Assembly: GCA_964034945.1 (NCBI GenBank)
Contig: OZ035961.1
Coordinates: 88,926,124-88,990,123, forward strand
Source: Chrysopilus asiliformis
Taxonomy: Eukaryota; Arthropoda; Insecta; Diptera; Rhagionidae
Direction of reading: 5' to 3'
Length of the DNA: 64,000 bases
Part shown: positions 1 to 11,097 of the stretch, in pieces
Layout: each line of letters opens with the position of its first letter
Position numbering within the stretch: the first letter of the stretch is position 1
Translations under genes and position numbers: made by a program
The notes under the pieces: model-generated
Seen by the model: the letters and a program-made list of their open reading frames with translations, nothing else
Databases searched by the model: none
Told to the model about the DNA's origin: nothing

Positions 1-180
1 TTATTATAGGGGTATTCACGCTTTGCTGTATCTGGCTTATTGTCGTATATGAACAAATGTGAAATTGAAATGTGATGAGAAACAAAATAAAATATGCGAT
101 AAAATATCTGGGGTTATCCATAAAATACGTCACGCTTATTTTCGCCTTTTCGAAAATGCTAATAAAACCAGTAGGGGGTT

Positions 181-320
181 AATTGATCACGAATCTGATG
201 TTGAAATTACAAAATTCGGCACACAAAGTCCTGAATAAGTTTTAAAGTTTTTTCTAGGTTTTTTTTGGTGCGAAAAATTTTTACGAAAAAATTTGAACCT
301 GGCAACGCCGGGTCTGCTGG
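181..320 (+). mobile_element. 3' end of a Helitron-like element
   Basis: The stretch ends with a small GC hairpin (ACCTGGC-AAC-GCCGGGT, about 297-313), followed a few bases later by CTGG and then T. This is the layout of a Helitron 3' terminus (hairpin, CTRR, T). The same internal wording (ATCACGAATCTGATGTT...) recurs at about 29,985-30,100, and a related terminus ends at 12,858. No protein is encoded. The 5' boundary is not visible, so the start is approximate. Confidence 0.4.
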
Positions 321-427
321 TGTACTTATATAAATGCAATAGTAAGCCTCGAGATACAAAGCGTAAATACCCTTATTATTACTAAACATTTACTTCAAAA
401 TCGTTATTCTAATTGATATTTTTTTAG

Positions 428-490
428 TTTGTGAAACTGGAACGAATATTGCAGCGAAAATATGGATGTGAAAAGAAATTTGCAACATCT
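428..490 (+). CDS. candidate internal exon, possibly of the receptor gene ending at 1441
   Basis: This is a 63-nt phase-0 open exon. It is preceded by a T-rich acceptor (TTTTTTAG) and followed by a strong donor (GTAAGT). It encodes 21 residues, mostly basic and polar (VKLERILQRKYGCEKKF...). It is on the same strand as the gustatory-receptor-like exons at 1194 and 1355, and its phase is compatible. Its content does not match a receptor motif I recognise, so its membership in that gene is only a guess. Between 491 and 1193 I see no further convincing exon, only AT-rich sequence and a GC-richer, non-coding patch at about 640-960. Confidence 0.3.
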
Positions 491-1193
491 GTAAGTCGAG
501 ATATTATTTTTTTTATTAGAGAAGGCAAAACAAGTTTAGTGTTTTATTTAAATTAATTAAGAATCTTTGTAAGGTACTGTCCATACAATACGTAATGCTA
601 ATTGCGTCCTTTTAGTTTTTTTTTCAAATTTCCAACCACTCGACGCTTATCAACTATTCGACACTTATCAACAATCACCCATTTGTGACTTAAGTTACAA
701 CTTGACCCTGGTCGCAAAGTGGCGGTTGCAAATACGTTTATATTTATAACGGCTACCTTGCGAGCGTTCGGTAAAAACCGGTTTCAATTTGGTTACTTTG
801 TAAGCGGTCACAAATTAACCATTAAAATTTGATTGCGTTACGACACAACTGAGCAAAAATGGTTACAGTAATGTTACAGTACTGCTACAGTAACGTCACT
901 GTGACCAATTTATGACCCCATATATTTCGCAACGTCAGGTTACTTGGATAGAAATCCTGTGTGCAGGGTTTCTAAAGTTTTAAAAATCAAATGTTCTTTT
1001 TATAATTTTTAAACTGCAAAATATTTAAAAATTCAACATTTTTCTCAATTATTTTTCAGGTATTCTAAAAGTAAATTTTTTTTTTCTAATTTTCCATAAT
1101 TTCTGGATAAAAAAATTGAAAGAAAAAACTTTATCCCATCCCATTTCAAAAATTTGTATAATCACATCCCAACACTTTTTTTACTCTTTTTAG

Positions 1194-1441
1194 ATGGAAC
1201 TTTTACTGCTAAAACTTCAACACATGGAGAGCCAAAAATACATCACAGCACATGGATATTTAGTGATCAACAAACAACTTTTACAACACGTTGGAATTTT
1301 TTTGAAACACAATTTTTAATTTAATTTTTTTGTTAATCAAAAATTAAATTTCAGATTGTTTCCGTCCTCACAACGCACATGGTCGTCCTTATGCAATTTC
1401 AGCAGTGGGATGAGGAAGTTCAAAATGATCATCCCCAATAA
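1194..1441 (+). CDS. gustatory-receptor-like protein, last two exons (partial gene)
   Basis: These are two exons, 1194-1289 and 1355-1441, separated by a 65-nt intron with a weak GTTGGA donor and an ATTTCAG acceptor. The first encodes LLLLKLQHMESQKYITAHGY followed by LVINKQLLQH. The second encodes IVSVLTTHMVVLMQFQQ, then an acidic tail and a TAA. Insect gustatory receptors end with a TM7 helix carrying the TYhhhhhQF signature, here THMVVLMQF, preceded by a loop of the form ...Q...(T/A)xG(F/Y)...(N/D)..LL. That loop is also visible, and the intron before TM7 is typical of the family. These proteins are seven-transmembrane ligand-gated cation channels of sensory neurons. The rest of the gene lies to the left or outside the window. 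AATAAA overlaps the stop at 1437-1442. The closest subfamily cannot be told from about 60 residues. Confidence 0.6.
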
Positions 1442-1556
1442 ATAAATATTGAATAAGAAAAGTGTGACCATTGTAAAAATAAAATATTTATTTTTTTAGT
1501 ATAAAAAGGAACTTTTTTCGTATTTTTTCTAAACTTTGAAAATTTAAAAATTATAA

Positions 1557-2063
1557 TTAGTTGCTCTCAAGTTTTTTCCGTTCAGAATATGCTAGCCTAT
1601 ATTGAAAGACCGGTCGGAAAATGTTGATTTCCGCCACTTCTAAATCGTCGTCGACATCGTCTGGACCTGGATCGGCTTCCCGGAAACTTCTTTTCACTAA
1701 TTTTGAACGTTTTACACTCGTTGGGTAATCATGATTTTCTGTATTAAATAACAACGCGGCAAGTATTTTTCGTTCTTTGTTTTTGTCGTCGGAAACTATC
1801 TCCACTGGACATCGATTGTCATAGTTTTCCGGAAAACTTGGACGGCTTAAAACACTTTGGCAGATTAGTACTAGGAGTGAAAATTGCAACAACTGAAAAT
1901 GAAAAGAAAAACAGTTGAAAATTAGAAATTTTAATTGAATATAAAGTAGTTTTTTTTTTTAAGAATTTTCACGCTTTAACATTTTACAACATTCACAAAC
2001 TTAAAATATTTATACGGTGATAAATCTTTAAACTATTAAACTTACTATTATTGAACTCTCCAT
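1557..2063 (-). CDS. small secreted protein with dibasic sites (possible peptide precursor)
   Basis: This is a two-exon minus-strand gene. Exon 1 (2063-2046) is only six codons (MESSII) and ends at a strong GTAAGT donor. Exon 2 runs 1892-1557 after a TTTTCAG acceptor. The 116-aa product starts with a clear signal peptide (MESSIILLQFSLLVLICQSV) and probable cleavage near Leu-Ser-Arg. The mature part has one Cys, Lys-Arg pairs around residues 67-74 (SVKRSKLVKRS), an acidic block (DPGPDDVDDDLE) and a conserved-looking C-terminal stretch, INIFRPVFQYRLAYSERKK. The layout (signal, spacer, KR sites, terminal domain) resembles neuropeptide or hormone precursors, but I cannot match it to a known family. 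No amidation glycine is present at the KR sites. TTTATT on the plus strand near 1488 gives a minus-strand AATAAA below the stop. It is convergent with the receptor-like gene, 115 bp apart. Confidence 0.65.
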
Positions 2064-3589
2064 AATAACAATGTAAAAAATTAAATCACAAACTAATTAT
2101 TTGGTCTTTATTCGTCAAAAGCTTATCCCCAATTCAATGCTCGTGCGACATCCAAATTATTTTATATCTTTCTAACTCGCCGGCAATTAACGAGATTTCA
2201 AAATTAATTAGCAAAGTTCTTGATAAAATCGCACGTTTTTCTGTTTATATCTTACTACGAATTGGCACCTTTTACACACTTTGTAAATATAATTTTTAAA
2301 ATAATTGAAATTTCGCACCTGAACAGCGTCATTGTGCTATCAATTTGCATTTTGCACTTTACTAAAACTGGGCGATTTTCAAATACCTACACAAATTTCC
2401 AAATGAAAAACTCTTTTCACGGTATAACTATTATTTCTAAAATGTAAGTAAACACTTATTTCCAACTGCTCGCATTTTATTTCAGTTCTAACTGGAAAAT
2501 TTGTTTTTCCCAAAGTGTTATGATGTCACTCGCGTATTTTCCAAAAGATTTTCACTTTCTTCCTGAAAATTTATCAGTTATGGTAATACAAAAAACAAAT
2601 ATTTGCCACACATTAGGTTGTATGATATTTCACGTACACATTACAAAACCTTAAGAATTTTATTTTCTAATTTCCTTAAAATAATTTCAATTAGAAGATA
2701 AAGAAGATGCCATCTTAAATGAATTATTTACATTTAAAATATATAAACTGTAAAACCTTAAATACTTTTTGTTGTGTGACTTTCTTAGAGGTCAGTATTA
2801 TTTATTAGAATAATTAGTAAGTTATCACAAGTTTTAAGTATTTACAATCATTTAATGCAATTTGAATGCATCAACGAATTTCCTGAAATGCAAAGTCAAA
2901 TGTTTGATAGTGCCACCACACTCTTCCCGAATATTGACGAATCGGAGTCTCGGCTGCCAACAACTTCATCTTTTGAAAGTCACAGCGTATGGTGGTCACG
3001 TACTCACTGGTGAGTTTGTTTTGACAGGTATGAGTAAGTCGACAATGTCTGCTCCAAAGTCTACATTGTTTACACCAACTCTATTATCTACGCTATTCAC
3101 TCCTATTCTAAGATACCGCGTTGCGGTTGTTTATTCAATATTCATTCGATACTCGACAATCAATAATCGAGCAGAAACGAACGCTTTGCTATGCGTTGCT
3201 GGAAACAAGTGACAGTTTCACCAAACTGTCACAGTTTACCTAAACTTTCACTTGTGTTCTGCAAGGCATAACAAAGCGTATAAAGGGTTTTATTTTAAAT
3301 ACAAGTGCGAAGAGTTTTAATAAAAAGTTTTATTTCAAATAAAGTCACGGAGAATGAATAATTCGAATTTTCAATCACAAGAGTGAAAAAAATCGCTTTT
3401 TTGGGACAACATAAAATTGGAACTAAGAAGCTTAGATCCACCCAAAAAATACACTACAGCATGGAAAAAGGTGTTGAATCCATTTTTCCTTCAAACTTTA
3501 CAAAATAATTAGCAAATAAATCACATAAGAACAATCCACCGGTCTTTGACAATGCATTTGCATGCGATGCTTTCGCCGTTTTTGAGAAC
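2064..3589. other. AT-rich intergenic DNA
   Basis: No supportable gene. A 116-codon plus-strand frame at 2862-3212 has no recognisable domain, signal peptide or splice context and is probably chance. Confidence 0.5.
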
Positions 3590-3597
3590 ATCAGGGG

Positions 3598-4803
3598 CAG
3601 TGATGCTATATCGAGGGGAATTCCCCTTTTTGCGGGGAATTTGACTACAAAAATTGTTAATAGGGGAAAAGGGGAAAACGCTTCAAAACGAGGGGAAACG
3701 ATTAAAAACGAGGGGAAAATCTTCGCCTTTCAACTAAATCCGAAATACTTTTAAAAAATTACGGAAAAGTAAAAATACAAATAAATAAAAACAATAACAA
3801 TCCAATTCCAAGCTTAGGCAAAGGTAAAGAGTGAAGAAAATGCCCTTATTTATGCATTTGCCACTTTATAATGATCTTATTGCAATTGTAAAGTACATAC
3901 CAATCTTTTAAACGAAAGCACTTTAAAAGGGCTTTGGAATGTACGTTTAACCGATTTTTCAGTGTAGGTACTTTTTAACCGCTTTGAAAAAAGCACATTA
4001 AAAAGTACCATGTCTCATGTTATTCAAAGTAATTACTTTAAACTACTTTAAAAGACTTTGATGGAAAGTAGTTTCCATGAAAGTTCATTGACAAATATTT
4101 TTTGTTCGTTTTTCGGATTTCTTAAATATATTTTCAATAGAAATATTTTAAATTGTAAATCAACAGAACTGCTTTGTTTAAAATATGTAAAAATCAAATT
4201 AAATCGGTAATTTCTTGTTCATCTTTAAAATTTGGCTTAATGTACTAATTTCGACTAATATTCACAAGAAGAATGCATGGACCAGTGGCAAAGTGCCCGG
4301 AGTAACAAAAATCGAGTTCCAGTCGCGACTTGATTTAGTTTTTTTTTTCCATTTTTTGATATTTTTATATTTTTTAAATTCAAAATATGAAAATAATTTT
4401 TACCGAATTTAAGGAGGACAGGATCATTTTAAGCTCCAAAGCAAAGGAACTACCTTGATTTATAAATTTGTGACTTGCTTTGATTATTATCCAATTGTGA
4501 ATCCCGACTTCTTTTCATATCGTATTTGACCGTGAAACTGTTATCGGGAATACAATTAACGAGTATTTTGTTAAAGCTTTCAAAAATATAAAATTATTTC
4601 CTAATTTGTGCTATTTTCTCTTAAAAGACTTTAACATGAGTCCAGAGGACAATAATTTTTGGTTTTAATAAATGAATTCTTCATTTAAAATTCGTTGTTT
4701 TTATAGGGGAAAAACGAGGGGAATTTCGTCATTGAAAAAGGGGAAAAAGGGGGATTTCGTCATTTGGAAAGGGGAATTTCACTAAAGGTACATAGCATCA
4801 CTG
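3598..4803. mobile_element. non-autonomous hAT-type element, 1206 bp, with 8-bp TSD
   Basis: The ends are inverted: CAGTGATGCTATAT at 3598 and its complement ...CATAGCATCACTG ending at 4803. The element is flanked by identical 8-bp direct repeats ATCAGGGG at 3590-3597 and 4804-4811. CAG-type termini with an 8-bp target duplication define hAT transposons. Both subterminal regions are packed with GGGGAAAA/GGGGAATT words, likely transposase-binding repeats. The interior has no transposase frame, so it is a deletion derivative or MITE mobilised in trans. The perfect TSD suggests a fairly recent insertion. Confidence 0.85.
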
Positions 4804-5079
4804 ATCAGGGGGGCTATTCTCGGAACGTTTCGGATTTTTCGTTACGTTACGGATTACGAATCTCGCCGAAATGTTTTTTCCATAATCTAAATCCGAAACG
4901 TTTGAAAGATCGTATTCTGGTAACGAAATGTTTATGTTTCGGAATTATATTCACCATATTCACCTCATTCTGAAATGTACGTAGAATAGAGCTGTCAAAA
5001 CGGAAATATTTGAATAGTTTTGTTTTGTTTATATTTATTAACTAGTGTTTAACTTGTATTAGAGCAATTTTTCACTAAT

Positions 5080-5370
5080 TTAATACCAGTTAATAATATT
5101 TGACTAGTGTTCAATATTTGACTAGTGGGGGAGGGAGTGGTTTGATTGAATTTTTATGTATAGAGTTATGTAAAATCGTATTCTAAACATATTTTACATT
5201 TATAAATTTTTCGATATGAAGCGCCGTTTTTGAGACAATTGTAAAAAACTGTTTTATTTGAATGGCGGAGGGGGGAAGGAGTGGTCCGATTTTCCCCGTC
5301 CAATAACTTAGCCTTACTGTTTACGAGAAACGCAACTGTACGAAATTTCAAGTCTCTGGCGTTACGTTTA
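5080..5370 (-). mobile_element. truncated DINE-1-like element, family A
   Basis: This carries the family A body, including GTTATGTAAAATCGTATTCT, the GTCCAATAACTTAGCC segment and TTTCAAGTCTCTGGC. It resembles the full copies at 21,770-22,392 and 61,775-62,200. The microsatellite core and the terminal part are missing, cut off near the inverted-repeat element that begins at 5445. Confidence 0.55.
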
Positions 5371-5444
5371 GCCTCTGAAGTATATCTCAGAATAGGCTTT
5401 ATGCCCAGGCAAGGTAGATAGACAATGTAGACAATTAAAGTATA

Positions 5445-5982
5445 AAGAGCCAAATACAATGATACCCACACAACATTTACGGCGACATTTCAGGTTTTAA
5501 ACTCATAGGACTCTGTGCTTCTATATACAATGAATCCGACCAACTTTGTCGTCGTAAAAAGTTCAATTGAATTTAACTTTTGTCGGCCAGCTCGCATACA
5601 AAATTTCATGGTTGATTCAAAATGAAATCTTATGGGGATGTCATAAAATCTAAATTTCGTCATTTAAAGGAAGTATTAGGAAATATAGTTCGTATGCTGT
5701 GTTGCTTAGATTTTATGATAATTGGGTACAAAAAATGTTATATGTAGCTCACTGACTGTCACAATTCAAATGAAAGAAATAAAGAATAATCAAGACCAAG
5801 AAATGAAAAAAATGAATTTCGAAGAACAATTAATTGAGTGCGTGCGTGAATAAAAAGTTTTATCTGTGAAAAGCAAATTATGTTCAGAACAACAAAGTGT
5901 GTGCCATTGTATATGGAGGGCGACATTGTCGCCGTAATCTGTAGCCGTAAATGTTGTGTGGGTATCATTGTATTTGGCTCTT
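5445..5982. mobile_element. inverted-repeat element (MITE-like), 538 bp
   Basis: The arms are about 42 bp and nearly identical: AAGAGCCAAATACAATGATA... at 5445-5486 and its complement at 5941-5982. Inside lies a second inverted pair, CATAAAATCTAA near 5643 against TTAGATTTTATG near 5706. There is no coding potential of its own; open frames on the minus strand simply run through the arms. No clear target duplication is visible. Confidence 0.6.
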
Positions 5983-6352
5983 AAGCCTAAAAGAACAACT
6001 TTCATTTCGGACGCAGCCCCTAGTATAAAAAACGAAAAATTGTCTACAATAAATGAAAAAAAAACTTACAAAATCTACAAAGAATAAAAATATCGTTAAA
6101 AATAAATTTTGCAAATGAAATTTTGTATTTAGAATCCCTCAACTAAATGATATGAATTTTGCATATATACCAGGCGCGAGATACTTTTGACCTAAAAGTA
6201 TACATTGAGTTAAAACTTTGCCATGAAAACATGAAAAAAGCAAAATTAACAAAGCACAAGGGATTTTCAACAAAACAACGAAATTTTTCAATAAGTTATG
6301 TATGTATATTTAATCAAAAAAATCCAAATCGAGAAATAAAACAGATCACATT

Positions 6353-6682
6353 TTAACCATAGTAAGGATTATAGAATGGCCTATATGCAGGATAATAAGG
6401 ACGGTAAGAAGGACGATAGTATGGACGGAAATAGGACAGTGGTCGGTACCCAAAAGCGAATTGTTCAGCACCCTCCAAATCCGATCCTTTTTCTTCTTCA
6501 GCAACTCCTGCACCGGCTGGCTGATCCTTTTCAGCTGGAGCAGCACTGATCACAGCGGCGAACACAGCCAACAAAAGAGCGAACTACAAAACGGATATTT
6601 TAGAAAAAAAATTATTTCATTTTTCCAAAAAAATTGAATTTAACAAGAAATGACTTTCACTTACACTAACGTAGAATTTCAT
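6353..6682 (-). CDS. secreted Tyr/Pro/Arg-rich small protein
   Basis: This is a two-exon minus-strand gene encoding 82 aa. Exon 1 (6682-6665) is six codons, MKFYVS, ending at GTAAGT. Exon 2 (6583-6353) follows a TTTGTAG acceptor. The signal peptide is MKFYVSFALLLAVFAAVISA, with cleavage near AA-AP. The mature chain has an acidic linker, then the hinge SDLEGAEQF, then a tail of FGYRP/RPYY/RPFY repeats ending YYG. There are no cysteines, so it is unlikely to be a disulfide-stabilised toxin or defensin. The same two-part layout is seen in the three genes at 11.1, 16.6 and 17.9 kb. Likely an extracellular structural (cuticle, lining or silk-like) or GY-type antimicrobial peptide; which one cannot be told. 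A TATA box lies upstream at 6810-6817. Confidence 0.75.
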
Positions 6683-6809
6683 TTTTGAATTTAAAACGGA
6701 TTCGATTTTTAAAAGTTTAGTCAAATAACTTGGGAATTTCTTCACTTGAGTTGTAATTGAGTTCAGATCACGTACTCGTTTGTGATTTCCGTAGTCCATG
6801 TAGTCGGCT

Positions 6810-6817
6810 TTTATATA
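6810..6817 (-). promoter_or_regulatory. TATA box of the 6353-6682 gene
   Basis: On the minus strand this reads TATATAAA, about 130 bp upstream of the ATG at 6682. It would place the start of transcription near 6780-6785 with a short 5' UTR. Confidence 0.55.
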
Positions 6818-6829
6818 TTTTCAAACTAC

Positions 6830-8515
6830 CACTTCAAACTGTAATGAATTTTTGTTAGCTTCCTATTAGTAATGAGGTAAAACGTTGCGCAAAAACCAGT
6901 TCCCATGGATGTAATTTGTCATATCTGCATCTTTCCTTTAGAAAAAGAATTAACACAAAAAAATTACTTTGAAATACTATTTATCTAACCAAAAAAAAAC
7001 CTAGCAAATTCTATTGGTCTTTGGATTTCCCCGCATTACGGCTACTAGTATCGAAATATACCCCAAACACTGTCCAATGATCATCATCACATCTTAGGCA
7101 CTTTGGGGATTCTAAAGATTAAAGGAGAACAATAATTATTATGAGGTAAGTTCAATAAGTAGCACCTGAGTAATCCCCTCGCCCGATGACGACCGTTAAA
7201 TTATATGACTTTGCCAAAGAGCACATGCTCGGTCGTAGATATTTAGTAATCACCTCAGTTCTGTAGCAGGTGTAAAGTGCCTCAATTTAATAGCAAGGTC
7301 AGGTTAGATGGGATTACCAGACACTGATGGGAGTAGTACCGAGACCGACCACACCTCAAGGTCCAAATAATGAAAACGATCTTAAAGATGTTATTGTTGT
7401 TGCACTTTGCAAAAAAAAAAAACAAATGTGCTCAAATTCACTTGTACACATTGTTTGGAAAACCTAAAACCAAAATGTATGAATGAAAAGTGAACACACA
7501 ACACAACAAAAAAAAATTAAAATAAATAAATACAAAAAGGAAATAACCAAACTAATCCCAGCATAATATGTTCAAATTTTTTCCTCTATGGGCAGTTACG
7601 AGGTGTTAATTTTTAACATGAGAAACCTATAGCCTGAGGTGTAATTTTTTTTTAAATTTTTTTTCGGCTGTTGATACTAACTAATTGTATTTACTCTACG
7701 AGACGAAAATCTAAATTAAAATAACTAGGTGATTATTTATGATTCATAAGTGACTTTAGTTAACATTTTTTTTCAGTGCCTTTCCTTTTGGCAGTGTGGT
7801 AATTGTTACGTTGACTATATTTTATAGTCTTTTCTTGAGATAAATACAACAACCTGTAGATTAACAAAAACAAAATTAAATTGGAAATAATATTGCGGTC
7901 AATAAAGGTCATGTGCAAACAATAGAGCCAAAATGAACAATTGTGAAGTGAAAAATTCAATAAAAACCAATTAAATTTTTCATTTTACTGTAAAATTGGG
8001 ATGATTAAGCAAAGTTGGGGTATTGAAATAAAATAAAATATATAAACTTTGGTTCTTTGAATTATTGACCTAATTTTACTAGAGAGTGGTCATAAAAGTC
8101 GTTACATTTTTGGGGAAAAATAGGGGCTTCAATTGCATGACAGAGTTTAAAAAATGAACTCTTAAAACAACACATAGTCATGGGAGAGTCGAAGAGGAGA
8201 GGAAGAGGGAACAGGTTTTTCGAAATTTCTAAGCGTTTTAACAATGTTTTCATTCGAGACATTATGAAAATTTTAAGGCTCCAGCACACAAACACATTAA
8301 CAGCTACTGTCACAATATTTAACACAAATGTATCGTTATTCTTGGAAATGGTTCCCAATACCCCTTTCCCTCTCCCCCAGATAAATGCCGATTAAAGGTA
8401 AAAAAATACATACTTAAACCCAATTATACAGGCCGTTTCCAAAAATGATATTTGCCGAAATTTTTCAACGAATTTTATTCCGCAAATTTTACTCATCTGT
8501 CGCAGGTATCGTCAC
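6830..8515. other. intergenic DNA without supportable genes
   Basis: AT-rich, with a moderately GC-richer patch at about 7,160-7,370 that is not open in any frame. The small frames near 7,760-8,395 overlap on opposite strands and show no domain. Confidence 0.45.
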
Positions 8516-8518
8516 TTA

Positions 8519-8906
8519 GAGATCGTTTACATCTACAACTTTATTCCGCGAATTTTATTCGTTATTATTAAACAAAATCCAGAATTGAAAGATGCCAACA
8601 CTCGCATTTTTTAAACAAAACCGATTTTAACAACTTTTGCTAAGTGAATTTACTCTACGATAGATTAATTAAAATTCGCAAAATAAATTCTTCGCAGAAA
8701 AATTCAAGAAAAAATTGCAATTGTAAACGGAGCCTTAGCAAAAGTTCTCACAATTTATTCCAACAATTTTATATGGAAGAAATATATAAAGTGCCTATAA
8801 GTAAAAAGTTTCAGAATTTTGTGTTGTAGTGTAAGGGTTTGGAAAACGTGAATTTAGTGTCGCAAAATAAAATTCGCAGAATAAAGTGTCAGATGTAAAC
8901 AATCCC
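8519..8906. mobile_element. PIF/Harbinger-type MITE, 388 bp, TSD TTA
   Basis: The terminal inverted repeats are about 40 bp. The left starts GAGATCGTTTACATCT at 8519, and the right is the complement of GGGATTGTTTACATCT ending at 8906. Both continue with ACTTTATTC(C/T)GCGAATTTTATT. The flanks are TTA at 8516-8518 and 8907-8909, the TWA-type target preferred by PIF/Harbinger. No coding capacity. Confidence 0.7.
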
Positions 8907-8909
8907 TTA

Positions 8910-9756
8910 GTTATATGAACATTTGACTTCTAATCACCAAAAACTACGTCAACTTCTTCAATTAAACTCAACAAATTAGTTTTTAAGCTTAATTACAAAA
9001 TTTCCCTCTGTGTTACGCTGATGAGCGAAAAATTGCAATTCATTGTGAAGATTTATTTAGAATGAAATCACTTTGTATTATTTTTTTACGATTATTAAAT
9101 CGTTTTGGGATAGTCAAGCATAAAGAGTATAAATATGAAAAATTCTAACAAATATCCGCATTCTATCAAAGCTTATCTAAAATGTTAGTCATTTGCATAT
9201 AGTGCTAAGTTGCTAAGCAATGGTAGAAAAAAAAACTCGTATAATATATAAACGAAATGTAATGTATGATACGTCACACTTTTAGTGGGGAAGGGGTAAA
9301 AAAAAACGTGGCGAGGGTGGGAGGTCAACAGGGGTCGATAATACAAAAATTGGAATGGCGTATTTTATGGGCAGACCCTGGTGAAAAAATCGTAGCCGCT
9401 TAATATATTTTGAATTGTATTAAAAGTTATGAAAAGTAAATTTAATGGAACTAAATAAATGTAGAAAATTGGGATACACTCTTCTTACAATAATCACCTA
9501 TTGTCGTGGAATAGTTTCCATAATTTACACTATTTTACGATATAGAATTCTATAATCATTAAAAGATTTGAAGAAAATGTTGATTTTTTTTTTGTTGCCG
9601 CTATTTTTGATGCGCAAACTATTTTATGTTTTGCTCACAGAATTCTATGAAAGATAGATTGCGCTATGTCGTATCAAATTACAAAATAAAATGATTCCAG
9701 GCATATCGTTATCCTTTATATTCATTGAAATTGTGCGTTGTCAGACTGAATATAAT
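8910..9756. other. intergenic DNA
   Basis: No gene seen. It contains the widespread insect-repeat wording ACGTCACACTTT...GCGTATTTTATGGGCAGACC near 9,270-9,380. Confidence 0.4.
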
Positions 9757-10036
9757 ATTATATATTTATTCCTATATTAGATTTGGTATACCGTTTGTAA
9801 CACATCGAACCAATCATCGGACACAAAAATGAACTACATTTCAAGGAAGACAAAAGATTTTGATTTCCGCATATCCGTCCGTCTGTCCGTCTGTCCGTGA
9901 ACACCATAACCTTTGAAAGAATTGAGCTAGAGCCTTGAAATTTTGTATAGTTGCATTTCTCGTAAATCGCTAGGCTAAGTTCTTGAATGGGCAAAATCGG
10001 ACCATTTCTTTTGCCTTCCCCCAGGCTTTCAATAAC
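9757..10036 (+). mobile_element. DINE-1-like element family A, cut by a Tc1-like insertion
   Basis: The 5' part reads ATTAGATTTGGTATACCGTTTGTAAC. It is followed by CATATCCGTCCGTCTGTCCGTC (the tetranucleotide core), GAATTGAGCTAGAGCC and CGTAAATCGCTAGGCTAAG. The copy stops abruptly near 10,036, where Tc1-like terminal sequence starts. Confidence 0.65.
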
Positions 10037-10037
10037 A

Positions 10038-10530
10038 TTTAAAGTGAGTGGAAAAAGTCATCGTACGGTCACGATTTTTAAATAAAATACTAAATATCTC
10101 AAACACTATATTTATTTTTCAAATTCTGGTTACAGGATTTTGTTGCCTGGACAATTCTTTAGAGATCTGTAAAAAAAGAGATAAAAAAAATAATAATTTA
10201 TTACTTAATTTTATTACTTTAACTAAAAATATGCTTGTTTAAGAGTGTAAAAAGTGTTCGTACGGCTATTAAAACAACCAAAAAATATGGGCTAATTTAC
10301 CATTAGTATTTGGTTGGGTATCCATTAGATCGAATTACTGCTTGAAGTCGCCTGGGCATCGATTCTACCAACTTTCGGGTCACTTCCGGGGTTATTTTTG
10401 CCCAATTCTTCTTGCAACACTGCCTTAAGCGTTTTCTCGCTAGTAATAGTGTGGCTGCGGATTTTCTTCCCAAGCAAGTCTCATAAATGTTTGAGGGGGT
10501 TTATATCAGGAGAATGGGCTTGCGTTTAGA
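10038..10530 (-). pseudogene. Tc1-like transposon fragment with decayed transposase 3' end
   Basis: On the minus strand, 10,520-10,290 translates with frame changes into the C terminus of a Tc1-family transposase: a HSPDINPL-like motif carrying the catalytic D, then a segment reading approximately EEW/GKI...KLVESMPRRLQAVIRSNGYPTKY. The coding piece is followed by terminal sequence GTGTAAAAAGTGTTCGTACGG at 10,245. A related copy, GAGTGGAAAAAGTCATCGTACGG, lies 200 bp further out at 10,043. Two direct repeats within one end fit an IR/DR-type terminus. Frameshifts and a stop make it non-functional. The other end is missing. Confidence 0.6.
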
Positions 10531-11097
10531 AATATTTGGGAGTGTTGTAGAGCAGTATTATGCGTGTATTAAGTGATCTATGCTTCGGATGACTTTCAGT
10601 ATCATTTAATTAAATAATTAACATAAAAGTGGAATTCTTCAATCAAAAATCAGCCAAAAAATGAAAACATTTTTAAATATTGGGAATTTTTCACAATCTT
10701 CTAAAACCTTTATTCCATTGATCCATATTTTAGTATATTTCAAAAAAAACGAAAAAAACCTACCAACAACACACAGCTATTGAACTTTTAATGGGACTCG
10801 TAACACCTTTATGAAAACTATTTGATAATTTATGCAAATTGTTTCAAATTGTGACTAAGAGGGCGATAAAATTTATTACAAAAACCGTTTCATAAACCTC
10901 TAAAAACTGGTTTCACTAAATTTTTATCAATATAAAAAAGTTTTTCCTCGTTTCTCTTTCTCCCAACGCAAGCATTCTTCTTACTAAAAACAAATTTAGT
11001 TTTTCTTAACCACAGATTTACTTCGTTAAAATAAATTAAATTAAATAACACACAGTTTTTTGGAAACAATATAAAAGATTCTATAGAAAAATATAAT
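10530..11097. other. intergenic DNA, 3' flank of the next gene
   Basis: No independent gene. It includes the likely 3' UTR of the minus-strand gene ending at 11098, with a possible AATAAA on the minus strand near 10,870. Confidence 0.4.

Noticed and set aside
2862..3212. 116-codon plus-strand frame
   Set aside because: No domain, signal peptide, splice support or biased codon pattern.
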